NCBI RefSeq assembly: GCF_000253255.1
Contig: NC_015580.1
Span: 2,493,001 to 2,557,000 of the forward strand
Length of the DNA: 64,000 nt
Reading direction: 5' to 3'
DNA from: Novosphingobium sp. PP1Y
GTDB lineage: Bacteria; Pseudomonadota; Alphaproteobacteria; Sphingomonadales; Sphingomonadaceae
The notes under the pieces are model-generated. The model worked only from the letters and a program-made list of their open reading frames with translations, had not been told where the DNA came from and did not search any database. How positions within the stretch are numbered: the stretch's first letter is position 1; each line of letters begins with the position of its first letter. The position numbers and the translations under genes were made by a program. Positions 9,631 through 18,610 of this stretch are shown here, one piece after another.

Positions 9631-9925
9631 ATGGAGCAGGGTCGTTTTTCAGAAGTTGGCATATCACGGCCACGCAAACAGACGCGGCGGGCGATGTTTC
9701 TGGATCAGATGACGGGAGTTGTTCCGTGGGATCGGTTCGAGCAGTTGATCGTCCCGCATTATCCGGTGGCTGGCCGGGGGCGTCGTCCATACCCGTTGCG
9801 GTCTATGCTGAAGATCCATTTTATGCAGCAATGGTTTGGGCTGTCCGACCCGGCGATGGAAGAAGCGTTGTGGGAAACACCGCTGTTGCGCCAATTTGCA
9901 GGGATCAGCCTCGATTTCGAGGGGG
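9631..9925 (+). pseudogene. IS5-family transposase, N-terminal fragment
   Basis: From the ATG at 9631 about 98 residues match the DUF772-like N-terminus of IS5 transposases (PLRSMLKIHFMQQWFGLSDP, then EALWETPLLRQFAG). Homology stops near LDFEG; the frame then runs into sequence antisense to the next ftsH and loses the DDE catalytic part. A possible left terminal repeat (GGGAGCCTCTGAACAAG) lies near 9561. No right end is present, so the element is dead. Confidence 0.75.
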
Positions 9926-9999
9926 TGTTCATCTTCACCCCTAATGGATGCGCCAGGCCCTACGCGCCCGCCGTCGCTCGGCGCCACGTGATAGGCAGA

Positions 10000-11913
10000 T
10001 CACTTGACTGGCTCGGCATTGAGCGACGGCCGCGTTCTCCGACCCGCCATCGCGGCCGCCTGCAACCCCTCCTTCAAATGTTCGAGTTCCGCGGATCCGA
10101 GCGTCTCATGCTCCAGTAGATCCTTCGCGCTCTCTTCCAGAAGCGCCCGGTTGCCCTTGAGGACGTCGTGTGCGATGGTGAAGGCTTCGTCGATCAGCTT
10201 TCTGACAGCTTCGTCGATGGCCTCCGCGGTGCCGTCGCCGTAGCTCTTCGGCCGCCAGAGCGGCGTCTGGCCGACAAGGAAGCTTCCGGGCTCCGGTTCA
10301 TAGGCGACCTGACCCAGTTCAGGCGTCATACCGAAACGCACCACCATGCTGCGGGCGATGTCGGTCGCACGCTGCAAGTCGTCGGCGGCCCCTGTGGACA
10401 CGTCCTGATAGATGAGATCCTCTGCCGCTCGTCCGCCAAGCAAAGCCGCCATGCGGTTCATGAGTTCACTGCGGCTGGCGAGGAACCGATCCTCCATGGG
10501 CCGCTGCAGCGTATAGCCGAGCGCGGCGATACCGCGTGGAATGATCGAGACCTTCTGGACGGGGTCGGTGCCCGGCAGGCTCATTGCGACCAGCGCGTGC
10601 CCCATCTCATGATGTGCGACAGTCTCACGCTCGCGTGGACTGAGCACCCGGCTCTTCTTTTCAATGCCGGCGACCAAACGCTCGAAGGCTTGTGTGAAAT
10701 CCTCAAGGGTTGTCGCCTCCGCGCCGCGTCTGGTGGCGACGACCGCCGCCTCGTTGACCAGATTGGCAAGATCGGCGCCAGTAAAGCCCGGTGTAAGGCC
10801 CGCAACGGTGTCGATGTCGAGATCGGCTTCGACGCGAATCCGCATCATGTGCACGCGAAGAATTTCGGCGCGTCCCTTGCGGTCCGGACGATCGACCAGC
10901 ACCTGACGGTCGAACCGGCCCGCACGAAGCAGTGCCGGATCGAGAACTTCAGGGCGGTTAGTTGCCGCAAGAACAATGATTCCGGCGCTCGGGTCGAAGC
11001 CGTCCATCTCGGCGAGAAGCTGATTGAGTGTCTGTTCCTTCTCCTCATGCCCCCCGCCAGGCAGGTCGATCCCCCGTGCCCGGCCAAGCGCGTCGAGCTC
11101 GTCGATGAACAGGATCGCCGGGGCCTGCTTGCGCGCCTGCGCGAATAGGTCGCGCACGCGGGCCGCACCCACGCCCACGAACATCTCGACGAATTCCGAG
11201 CCTGTGATCGAGAAGAAGGGCACATGCGCCTCGCCGGCGACGGCGCGTGCGAGCAGCGTCTTGCCTGTGCCCGGCGGTCCCACGAGCAGCACGCCCTTGG
11301 GGATGCGGGCACCGAGCCGACCATATTTCTCGGGATCGCGCAGGAAGCCGATGACCTCGGAAAGCTCCTGCTTGGCCTCATCAACGCCGGCCACGTCGGC
11401 GAAGGTCGCTTTGACATTCTCTTCCGAGTAAACCTTGGCGCGGCTGCGACCAATGCCCATCAGGCCGCCATGGCCTCCCGAAGCCATCGGGCGCAGCAGG
11501 AACATCCACGCCAGAATCAACAGCGCCGTGGGCAGAATCCACGAAAGAAGGTTCGACAGAAATCCAGGCGGCTCTTCGCCTCGGTAGGTGATACCGCGCT
11601 TTTGGAGTTCATCGGCGATCGCAGGATCGACGCGGATCGTGGAGAAATGCTGTGTCTCGGCTGCCCCTTTGCCTTTGCTTTTGGCCTCTTGACCAGCAGT
11701 CTTGTACGCGCCGGTTATCGTCGTTGGGCCCACCACGACGTCGGTGATCGCGTTTTTCTCGACGAGCGCTTGGAATTCGCTGAACGGGATTGTCTTCAGG
11801 TGGCCAGAACTCGTCCAGTAATTCTGCAGGATCACGAGCAGCAAAAATGCCACGATGATGTACACGATATCGAGCTGCGACAAGCCTTTCCGTTTTCTGT
11901 CCCCCTGTTCCAT
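10000..11913 (-). CDS. ftsH: FtsH-family ATP-dependent zinc metalloprotease (second copy)
   Basis: 637 residues from the ATG at 11911-11913 (AAGGACCGG upstream); an in-frame TTG six codons earlier is less likely. Order: membrane helix (VYIIVAFLLLVILQNYW), periplasmic domain, second helix (LLSWILPTALLILAWMFLL), AAA domain with Walker A GPPGTGKT (~212-219) and FIDELD, zinc motif HEMGH (~435-439), then the C-terminal helical domain. It is more typical of FtsH than the copy at 4.9 kb and diverges from it, so the pair is not a recent duplication. It is followed by the IS5 remnant. Directly upstream on the same strand is a DUF5676/YHS/Spy-like set that may share its transcript. Confidence 0.95.
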   Translation of the reverse strand: MEQGDRKRKGLSQLDIVYIIVAFLLLVILQNYWTSSGHLKTIPFSEFQALVEKNAITDVVVGPTTITGAYKTAGQEAKSKGKGAAETQHFSTIRVDPAIADELQKRGITYRGEEPPGFLSNLLSWILPTALLILAWMFLLRPMASGGHGGLMGIGRSRAKVYSEENVKATFADVAGVDEAKQELSEVIGFLRDPEKYGRLGARIPKGVLLVGPPGTGKTLLARAVAGEAHVPFFSITGSEFVEMFVGVGAARVRDLFAQARKQAPAILFIDELDALGRARGIDLPGGGHEEKEQTLNQLLAEMDGFDPSAGIIVLAATNRPEVLDPALLRAGRFDRQVLVDRPDRKGRAEILRVHMMRIRVEADLDIDTVAGLTPGFTGADLANLVNEAAVVATRRGAEATTLEDFTQAFERLVAGIEKKSRVLSPRERETVAHHEMGHALVAMSLPGTDPVQKVSIIPRGIAALGYTLQRPMEDRFLASRSELMNRMAALLGGRAAEDLIYQDVSTGAADDLQRATDIARSMVVRFGMTPELGQVAYEPEPGSFLVGQTPLWRPKSYGDGTAEAIDEAVRKLIDEAFTIAHDVLKGNRALLEESAKDLLEHETLGSAELEHLKEGLQAAAMAGRRTRPSLNAEPVK

Positions 11914-11937
11914 GTTCCGGTCCTTTTCCAAGAGAAG

Positions 11938-12225
11938 TTACCTGCGCCAGGAGGCCAGAAAATTGTACAGCGGTCCGAAAACAAGAGCGACATACCAGCC
12001 CCAGGCGAAGCTTTCGGCGAAACCCAGGAAGAAAGTGCGCCAGCTCAGGAGCTCGAATCCGGGCAAAAAGATCGCGAGCGCCGAATGATTGATCAAGCTT
12101 CCGGGGAATAACAGATAGCCGATTACGCACAGGACGTAGGAGAAGACGAGGAACAGGCTGAGGGCGAAGCCGAAGGCGAAAACCGGGATCAAGGCCGGAC
12201 CGGGCCGTCGAGCATCATGCGCCAT
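11938..12225 (-). CDS. DUF5676 family membrane protein
   Basis: 95 residues from the ATG at 12223-12225, chosen because AAGGAG lies about 8 bases upstream. Two hydrophobic helices (ALSLFLVFSYVLCVIGYLLF and FFLGFAESFAWGWYVALVFG) and the terminal PLYNFL match DUF5676, a small family often found next to copper and YHS-domain genes. No biochemical role is established. It overlaps the end of the YHS gene and ends 24 bp before the ftsH start, so the cluster is probably co-transcribed. Confidence 0.75.
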   Translation of the reverse strand: MAHDARRPGPALIPVFAFGFALSLFLVFSYVLCVIGYLLFPGSLINHSALAIFLPGFELLSWRTFFLGFAESFAWGWYVALVFGPLYNFLASWRR

Positions 12226-12547
12226 GGTGATGCGCTCCTTGAACTGTCCTTGCGGGCGCTTCGCCAGCAAATTCCTGCGGTGCGGCTTCGAACTTGTCCC
12301 GGCAGTCCGCCGAGCAGAAATAATAGGCCTTGCCCCGATAAATGCTGCTCTTTGCTCCAGGCGTAGCGACCGTCATCCCGCACACCGGATCAATCGCCGT
12401 TCCCGGCTCCTGCAGTCTGTCGCCCGATCCTTCATGAGAGCCATGATGGCCATGACCTCCGTGCCCTATGATATGGGCGCCACACCCGAACCGCATCATC
12501 ACGAAGAACAGGGCTGCCCAGAAGAGCAGATAGAGGGTTGTGGTCAT
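12215..12547 (-). CDS. Membrane-anchored YHS-domain protein
   Basis: 110 residues. One N-terminal membrane helix (LYLLFWAALFFVMMRFG), a His/Gly linker (GHGGHGHHGSHEG), then a YHS domain with the canonical DPVCGM and the YRGKAYYFCSADCRDKF signature around residues 53-89. YHS domains bind soft metals such as copper and often accompany P-type ATPases. It overlaps the DUF5676 start by 11 bases and follows the Spy-like gene with 2 bp between. The start has GGAGATAG upstream. All metal-ligand cysteines are present, unlike the paralogue at 33 kb. Confidence 0.85.
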   Translation of the reverse strand: MTTTLYLLFWAALFFVMMRFGCGAHIIGHGGHGHHGSHEGSGDRLQEPGTAIDPVCGMTVATPGAKSSIYRGKAYYFCSADCRDKFEAAPQEFAGEAPARTVQGAHHHGA

Positions 12548-12549
12548 CG

Positions 12550-13176
12550 CTATCTCCGCATTTTTTCGCTCATTGGCATCTGCTGCATCATGCCTTGCGG
12601 GCTAAGCAGGGTGTCGGCCTTTTGTTTCTGCTCGGTGGACAACCCCGCATAGAGTCTTTCGAGCGCGGGACGCAGCGTGCGAATGTTGTCGCGCATGGCT
12701 TCGAGCATATGCTCGTGACGGTCTAGCCGCGCGATCGGCGACATGGTTGCGTTCCCTTGATGTCCCGCCATCATTGAGGCGCGCATATTCTCCATATTGG
12801 CGGCGACACCGCGCAGCGCGCTGGCATAGGCGTCCCACGCTTGCGACTGGGCGGACGTGATGTTGAGCTCGCTCCGGACCGCACCCAGACGCTGCTCGAC
12901 ATGGGCAGTCATGTTCATGCCTTCACCCATCATCCTGCACATTGGCATGCCATCCATCATTTCGCCCTTCATCGGCATTTCCTTGCCGCCCATGCCAGCC
13001 ATGCCCTTCATGGTGTCTGGCTGGGCGGGCGGTTGAGTGGAAGGCTGTGGCGTGGCCGCCGGCGCGTCGACCGGATGGTGCCCGGAATGTGTATCCTGCG
13101 CTTGCACCACGGCAGGCGACGCGGCCAACATAGCCAACGCCATGGCACCAATGCTCACTCGTCCGAATCCGTTCAT
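12550..13176 (-). CDS. Spy/CpxP-like periplasmic LTxxQ-motif protein
   Basis: 208 residues with a Sec signal peptide (MALAMLAASPAVVQAQ), a His/Pro-rich stretch, a Met-rich segment (MKGMAGMGGKEMPMKGEMM, DGMPMCRMM) and two degenerate LTxxQ motifs (LNITSAQSQAW, LSTEQKQKAD). Family knowledge: Spy/CpxP proteins are periplasmic chaperones or sensors of envelope and metal stress. The Met-rich segment suggests copper contact, which is inference. ATG with AAGGAG 8 bases upstream. First gene of the leftward YHS-DUF5676-FtsH set. Confidence 0.8.
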   Translation of the reverse strand: MNGFGRVSIGAMALAMLAASPAVVQAQDTHSGHHPVDAPAATPQPSTQPPAQPDTMKGMAGMGGKEMPMKGEMMDGMPMCRMMGEGMNMTAHVEQRLGAVRSELNITSAQSQAWDAYASALRGVAANMENMRASMMAGHQGNATMSPIARLDRHEHMLEAMRDNIRTLRPALERLYAGLSTEQKQKADTLLSPQGMMQQMPMSEKMRR

Positions 13177-13283
13177 AGATGATCTCCTTGCAATCGACTT
13201 GCGTCATTCATCCGACGTTTCATGGGGTCGGAGATTACAGTCGAACTTTCGATCGGACGCAAAATTAGGGCAGCGTCCCTGAA

Positions 13284-14501
13284 TCAGTTGTCCCGGCGCA
13301 GGGGCCAGTCGCCTATACGCAGCCTTCCTGAGACAAGATCGGCACTTGCCGTCGAGAGACCGAACAGTTCATTCTCGACGATCGCCGCGATAGCGTCCCG
13401 ATAGTCCTCGCAGTTGGCGGCATGCGTCGGTCGGAGGCGTACGGTTGCCGTTTGAGGTTCGCTGAGGGCCCCACCGATGCCGCTGACGAGCAAGCAATGC
13501 GCTTCGCCAACTCCGTCCAGTCGCGCGACCCGCTCGGCAATGAGGCCGGCGGCGATATTGTACAGCTTGCCAACATGCGAGATGGCGTTCTTGCCGGGAA
13601 CCGATTCCATTGTCATCGGCCGGAAGGGCGTGATCAGTCCATTCACGCGATTGCCGCGCCCGGCCTGCCCGTCGTCACCGCTTTCGGCCGATGTGCCGAG
13701 AACCGTGAGGTAAAGGCTCATGACGTCCGGGTCGTTGGCGGTGTTGACCGCGACAACGGCGGGCAGCTGATGATCTTCGGCGATCTGGCCGACGGTGGCG
13801 GCGACCAGATTCTTTGCGCGCAAATAGGTGGGCAGGCCGTCAATGTAGCGATCGACGAAGGCGCAGGCGACGGTGAGGCGGACCTGTTCCCTGTGCCGCA
13901 ATGCCATAATCTTGATGTCCCGGCCGATTTCCGGATGGCATTGTGTGGCCATACGTCCGAGTTCATGCTCGGCGGCGAGCACGACCTTCTCGAGCCTGCT
14001 GAGTGGCGCATAGCCGACGCCGATCGAAGTGTCGTTGGCAAGAGGCGAGGCATTGGTTGCACTGCGGTCGAAGAGCGCGCTCAAATCGCTCGAACCCGGA
14101 CGGACGAGGCAGTGCGTCCGCAAGTGCGAAGCCGGTTCAAACAGTGGAATATGGTTACTAAACCATGCCTCCGCGACCTCACGAACGATATCCTCAAGTG
14201 GGAGACCTTACTCACCGCACTGGCTGATCGCGCGTCCCGCCAGAAATATTTCCATCGGCTGCGTGATCCGCCCGCCGCCGAATGCGGGTTCGGAGCAGCC
14301 GTCCCAGAGCAGTGCCTTGTCGACGTTGTAGTGCAGGATGCGACCGAATGTGTCAAGGTAGCGGTGCGTGAGCTCCCTGCTTAGCGCTTCGGTCAGATGG
14401 TCGCAGATCGAATCGGGATGACCGGCGCCATTGCGTTCGACGATCTCGACGGGGAGCAAGTCACCGCTGGGCTCGGTCAATGGCGTGAGATCGATCCGCA
14501 T
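13284..14501 (-). pseudogene. Archaeal-type S-adenosylmethionine synthetase with an in-frame TAA
   Basis: From the ATG at 14499-14501 (AAGAGGTGA upstream) to the stop at 13284 a single reading frame encodes the archaeal MAT family: ERNGAGHPDSICD at the N-terminus, GGRITQPMEIFLAGRA, NDTSIGVGYAPLS, GRGNRVNGLITPF and GKNAISHVGKLYN. The total is 405 residues, the normal family length. Codon 98 (14208-14210 on the reverse strand) is TAA, between GRAISQCGE and GLPLEDIVREV, with no frameshift. A CAA to TAA change would explain it. As written, translation gives a 97-residue stub, so I call it a pseudogene. The product would form SAM from methionine and ATP. Confidence 0.85.
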
Positions 14502-14764
14502 GATGTCACCTCTTTGCGAGCTTTGTGGCCTCGAAAAACGCGCTCCGGATCCTGGTTGATCTGCACCAGCCACAGATCCTTACGGGCTTGAGCGAGCCTG
14601 GCGCAACATTTCCTGTGCATGTCCATGCCCAATTGCGTTCCGCGCCAGCGGGATCGTGTGCCAGCGACCTGTAATCGTTCGACGCCCTATGCGTCCATCC
14701 CAACAGCGAATGCCGCGACTGGGTCGCCTCCTTCTTGCAATGGCGATCACGATTGGGGGACACA

Positions 14765-15562
14765 ATGACGCGCACCGGACGTTTCGGACGAGGCGACATT
14801 CTTTTCAGTGAAGGTGACGCCGTTGAAGGCGTTCTGCACGTCCGCAGCGGAAGCGTCGAAATTCTGCGTCGGCGGGACGGTGTGGAAATTGTTCTTGGAG
14901 CCATCCACAGCGGCCAGGTCCTCGGCGAGATGAGCGTTGTTGAAAAACGAGCTCGGCGCAGCGCGACAGCGCGTGCCGTCACGGACGGCGAAGTCGAGTT
15001 CATCGGCTCGGCCGAATTCCTCGATCGTATCAGCCGCTCCCCCGAAAACGCGCGAACCTTGATTGAACGACTTTGCCATCGACTCCACGATCTGGAAGAT
15101 CGCTTCGTCGAAGATGAGCAGAGGCAGCAGCCGCCGTCGGCCAGGAATAGCCTTGGCGAATCCCTTGTGGTGCAGAACGTCATGCTGGCGGCCGACTCCC
15201 GGGGTTTGCGCCGGCAGTTGCCCGATCCGCTGTGTATTGACGCGGTTCCTTTCCTGGTCGGGAGGGCGGCTTTGCCGGGAGAACAGGCGCCGCCACGGGC
15301 ATTGAACCTCGAGCTTGAGGACGAGGTTCCGTTGAGATTGTCTCGCAACCATTTCGCGATCATCCATCATGACGGGCATTACCACGTCCGCGACCTTCGC
15401 AGCACGTTGGGAACGCTGGTCAATGGCCGGCCTATCGGCGAGCATTTTGGCTCGGATTTGGCACCGCTCGTCGCAGGCGAAAATGAGGTGGTCGCGGGCG
15501 GAAAGGGTTCGCCCTTTGTGTTTTTCATCACCATTGTCGATGAGGGAAACGCGCGCCGATAA
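14765..15562 (+). CDS. Cyclic-nucleotide-binding domain plus FHA domain protein
   Basis: 265 residues from the ATG at 14765, with GGGGGA 4-5 bases upstream. Residues ~1-110 are a CRP-like cNMP-binding beta-barrel (FGRGDILFSEGDAVEGVLHV, then GQVLGEMSVVE). Residues ~150-255 are an FHA phosphothreonine-reading domain (VPFLVGR, LSRNHFAII, STLGTLVNGRPIG). There is no helix-turn-helix, so it is not a transcription factor; it probably scaffolds or switches a partner in response to a nucleotide and Ser/Thr phosphorylation. No kinase lies nearby. It diverges from the SAM synthetase gene and precedes the AidB-like gene by ~230 bp. Confidence 0.85.
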   Translation: MTRTGRFGRGDILFSEGDAVEGVLHVRSGSVEILRRRDGVEIVLGAIHSGQVLGEMSVVEKRARRSATARAVTDGEVEFIGSAEFLDRISRSPENARTLIERLCHRLHDLEDRFVEDEQRQQPPSARNSLGESLVVQNVMLAADSRGLRRQLPDPLCIDAVPFLVGRAALPGEQAPPRALNLELEDEVPLRLSRNHFAIIHHDGHYHVRDLRSTLGTLVNGRPIGEHFGSDLAPLVAGENEVVAGGKGSPFVFFITIVDEGNARR

Positions 15563-15790
15563 AGATCAGCGTCCGCCGACTGCTTGTGAAGAATTCGAAA
15601 GTGGTTTGGACTCGAACCGGGGATCGCCAGATATAGGAACCGAATATTGAAATGGCCTCCTGCGATCAGGCCGACGCCGCTCAACTACTGCGGAGACGCC
15701 ACCGCATTCGCGGGAACGAAGGCCCGGCGTTCAGTGGCTCTGGAGTTTTGCACCGCTGGACATGACGCCGATGGAACGGAGTAGACGACC

Positions 15791-17440
15791 ATGCCTGTAT
15801 CAAGGCCGCTCGCCACGCCTGATGTGCATGAGGTGTTCAATCAGACACCAGCCCTGGATGTCGGCAACTGGTTTACCAGTGATCGGGCTTTGACTGCAGC
15901 GGTGAGAAGGGCGGGTGGCGCACAGCTCGAAAGGCGGCTGTCACGCCTGGGCCGCCGGGCGGCTTCGGCCGAGGTGGTTGCGTGGGGCATATTAGCCAAT
16001 CGCCATGTCCCGACCCTCGAAAATTACGATTCCCAGGGCCGCCGCATCGACGAAGTCGCATTCCATCCGGCCTATCACCAGCTCATGGGCTTGGGACTTG
16101 GCAATGGCATCGCTGCGGCAGCTTGGGATGGCACGTCGCACGGCCATGTGCTTCACGCCGCCATGAGCTATCTTCTTGGTCAGGTGGATGCCGGCACGAT
16201 CTGCCCGATGACGATGACCTACGCCGCAGTGCCGGTTCTGAGTAGGGAATCAGCAGTCTCCGAGGAATGGTTGCCGCGTATCCTCGCCGCCCGTTACGAT
16301 CCGGCTTCACGGCCCGCCGCCGACAAGGCGAGCGTGACGATCGGCATGACGATGACCGAAAAACAGGGCGGTTCCGACCTGCGCGCCAATACCACTCGCG
16401 CCGAGCCGGTTGATCGCGCACGCCGGACGTTCTCGCTTACGGGACACAAATGGTTCTGCTCGGCACCGATGAGCGATGCTTTCCTGACCCTTGCCCAGAC
16501 AGAGCGGGGACTGAGCTGTTTCCTCGTCCCGCGGTGGCTACCCGATGGCCGGCGCAACACAGGTTTCCGAATCGTGCGGCTCAAGGACAAGCTGGGCGAC
16601 AGGTCCAATGCGACGGCGGAGATCGAATATGATCGGGCTTTCTCCTGGCGCATCGGAGAGGAAGGTCGCGGCATTGCCACGATACTCGAGGCGGTGCAGC
16701 ACACGCGCCTCGACTGTGTCGTCGGATCGGCCGCTGGCATGCGTGGTGCGCTTGTGCAGGCACTCTGGCACACGCAGCATCGCCAATGTTTTGGGCGCCG
16801 TCTTGCCGATCATCCGGCCATGGCGGCGGTGCTCGCTGATCTCGCGGTAGAAAGCGAGGCCGCGACCGCGCTCGCCCTTCGGATCGCTGCGGCGCTTGAC
16901 GCCGGTGATCCGCTGACACGGCTGCTCACGCCCGTCGCCAAATACTGGATCTGCAAGCGTCTGCCAGGCTTTGCCGCGGAGGCGATGGAGTGCCTGGGGG
17001 GCAATGGCTATGTCGAAAGCAGCCCCATGCCTTGCCATTTTCGCCAATCCCCCGTCAATGCGATCTGGGAAGGCTCGGGCAACATTGTCGCGCTCGATGT
17101 GCTCCGAGTTCTGCAGCGCGAACCCGAGGCGGTAGAAGCGCTTCGAGCCTTTCTTGCGGAGCCCATCGGGCGAGAGGCGAATTATGACCAATGGCTGAAC
17201 TGCATCGATCTTGACTGTTGCGAGGAAGCCCGCGCGAGAGAACTTGTGGAACGGCTTGCGCTCGCCGCGCAGGCGGCGATCCTTCTCCTGGCGCAAAGCC
17301 CCCTGGCACCGGTCTTCTGCAGGTCGAGGCTTGGTGCCATGGGATTCACCTACGGTGCTGCCCCCGGTTTAACCGACGCGCGGGCTGTCATAGAGCGTGC
17401 GATGCCCAAGGGCTCCGCACTGGGGCAGGGCGATGCATGA
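15791..17440 (+). CDS. AidB-like acyl-CoA dehydrogenase
   Basis: 549 residues, AidB length. Conserved blocks include MTMTYAAVPVL, MTMTEKQGGSDLRANTT (FAD contact), LTGHKWFCSAP, CLGGNGYVESSPMP and NAIWEGSGNIVALDVLRVL. In E. coli, AidB is a flavoprotein of the alkylation-damage response that binds DNA. The long C-terminal extension supports AidB rather than a short-chain dehydrogenase. Start is ATG at 15791 with GGAG about 9 bases before. Its last codons lie in an ~87% identical repeat that recurs at 23347, next to the intact Bax inhibitor gene, indicating an ancestral convergent AidB/BI-1 pair. Confidence 0.88.
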   Translation: MPVSRPLATPDVHEVFNQTPALDVGNWFTSDRALTAAVRRAGGAQLERRLSRLGRRAASAEVVAWGILANRHVPTLENYDSQGRRIDEVAFHPAYHQLMGLGLGNGIAAAAWDGTSHGHVLHAAMSYLLGQVDAGTICPMTMTYAAVPVLSRESAVSEEWLPRILAARYDPASRPAADKASVTIGMTMTEKQGGSDLRANTTRAEPVDRARRTFSLTGHKWFCSAPMSDAFLTLAQTERGLSCFLVPRWLPDGRRNTGFRIVRLKDKLGDRSNATAEIEYDRAFSWRIGEEGRGIATILEAVQHTRLDCVVGSAAGMRGALVQALWHTQHRQCFGRRLADHPAMAAVLADLAVESEAATALALRIAAALDAGDPLTRLLTPVAKYWICKRLPGFAAEAMECLGGNGYVESSPMPCHFRQSPVNAIWEGSGNIVALDVLRVLQREPEAVEALRAFLAEPIGREANYDQWLNCIDLDCCEEARARELVERLALAAQAAILLLAQSPLAPVFCRSRLGAMGFTYGAAPGLTDARAVIERAMPKGSALGQGDA

Positions 17441-17571
17441 ACGCCGCTCTCCACATCAGCGCCGGCCCCCTTTGGAACGACACGGAACAGGTTGAAGAAA
17501 TCGAGTAAGGGGGCTGCGCACCCACGATGCTGGCTTTGCCCAGGAGCTCGCTGCCGACAACGTGGGAATAG
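17397..17571 (-). pseudogene. Degenerate 3' end of a Bax inhibitor-1 gene (repeat copy A)
   Basis: Bases 17397-17460 align without gaps to 23347-23410 (about 8 mismatches in 64). Beyond this, the reverse strand to ~17571 resembles the 3' end of the intact BI-1 gene at 23.4 kb but with substitutions and small indels; the FLFLLRFMGDRR tail has become non-homologous and only the terminal RR-stop survives. It is the relic of a second BI-1 gene convergent with the AidB-like gene. Confidence 0.65.
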
Positions 17572-18066
17572 TTAATAAGAGCAAATAAAATACAACTTAT
17601 CAAAAATCTTTATGCGCATGGGAGAGTGATCTATTACTATTACAGTTAATATATCGTCTTTGATGCCTCTGTGAGTTATGTAATGCCCTTGCAGGAGGAG
17701 GGTATCACCCTTAAGCTCGACTGCCTCCACATGGAAATGGCTGTGCCCGAAGTCTAAGCCGTCAGCAGATATGCGGAGCTGAGAACCGGGATCGGACGCG
17801 CATTTTGCGTCATCGCTCCAGATGCCGGCGATTTCCGCGTAGCGACGATCAACCTCCTCACGCTGACGCTGTGCCTTCTCGTCTGCACTACGTTTCCCCT
17901 CCTGCTCACCGGCGGCGGCAATAGCGGTGCGGTGAAGCGCCAATCGACCGGTTCTTTCGTCCCGCCGGATAGGCGTGAGTGCTACCTTCACGCTAAGCGC
18001 CAAAAGAAGGCCGCAGAGAAGCACCACTATCCAGTAAAGCCTTGGCGTCGTATGGCGCGCAAAATG
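17572..18066 (-). pseudogene. 3' part of a small membrane protein split by IS66
   Basis: The reverse frame ends at 17572 and contains a membrane helix (YWIVVLLCGLLLALSVKVAL), a charged segment (QRQREEVDRRYAEIAGIW) and a beta-rich end (HFHVEAVELKGDTLLLQGHY). On its own it could only start at a GTG (18027). If the IS66 element and one 8-bp target copy are removed, the frame continues into 23118-23216, giving a protein of ~197 residues with two N-terminal helices. I do not recognise the family. Base composition is more AT-rich near its 3' end. Confidence 0.7.
18059..18066. repeat. IS66 target-site duplication, left copy
   Basis: GCAAAATG immediately left of the IS66 terminal repeat; identical to 23110-23117. 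Eight bases is the known IS66 duplication length. Confidence 0.9.
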
Positions 18067-18079
18067 GTAAGCGGTGTTT

Positions 18080-18283
18080 TCAGCCCACGGAGGTCCAGGG
18101 CATGAGCTCTCCGACCGCGGTGGCTGGGTAGCCGGCTGCGAGTTTGGCGAGAGTCTCGGTCATCCAGGTGTGCGGGTTGATGCCGGACAGTTTGCAGTTC
18201 TCGATGAGTGAGGCGATGACGGCCCAGTTGTCGCCGCCTTCATCGGAGCCGGCAAACAGTGCATTCTTGCGGTTGAGCGCCAT
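18080..18283 (-). pseudogene. tnpC: IS66 TnpC, C-terminal fragment
   Basis: 68 residues beginning MALNRKNALFAGSDEGG and ending near GELMPW, the conserved tail of IS66 transposases. It is the exact continuation of the N-terminal portion that ends with VERAIRP at 20868: joining the two gives an uninterrupted 507-residue TnpC. Confidence 0.9.
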
Positions 18284-18301
18284 CGCCCGTTCATTCTGCC
18301 C

Positions 18302-18610
18302 ATGTCGGCGAAGAGCGGGAAGTTCACTATCTTTGGCATCCCTATTTTGGGCGGAAAGTCAGCGTTCGGCGGGTAGAGGAACGAGCGACCGGCAGGTTCC
18401 TTAGGGTGGAAGGCCCGTCTGGCATTGTCGTTTCAATGCCGGAGTGGATGGTGGATCCCGTCGCCTGCGCCGAGATGAGAATCGGCCCGCCCCAAGTTGA
18501 TGTCGCGGCGCTGACCGAGCTGAACGGGCTGGTCACCGCGGTGGCTGCTTCACCAAACTCCCAACGCGATGATGGAGTCGCATGGGAGGAAGTCGATGAA
18601 CAAGCACGAC
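18302..18610 (+). pseudogene. DUF5372/Y4bD-like protein, probably frameshifted
   Basis: A frame open from about 18289 reads HYLWHPYFGRKVSVRRVEE, then GPSGIVVSMPEWMVDP, then VDVAALTELNGLV. This resembles the Y4bD/Y4pK (DUF5372) proteins seen upstream of such recombinases. That frame has no start codon; an ATG at 18302 (MSAKSGK) lies in another frame, so a one-base loss near 18318 is likely. Downstream it overlaps the next gene. The family call is from pattern memory. Confidence 0.4.

Noticed and set aside
9631..10119. IS5 frame read as a 162-residue protein
   Set aside because: Only the first ~98 residues match IS5; the remainder is antisense to the ftsH 3' end.
14208..14210. Recoding of TAA as an amino acid in the SAM synthetase
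   Set aside because: Known bacterial recoding for selenocysteine or pyrrolysine uses TGA or TAG; no structure or machinery supports TAA here.
13422..14384. 320-codon plus-strand frame opposite the SAM synthetase
   Set aside because: Antisense to conserved family motifs; no ribosome site or recognisable protein.
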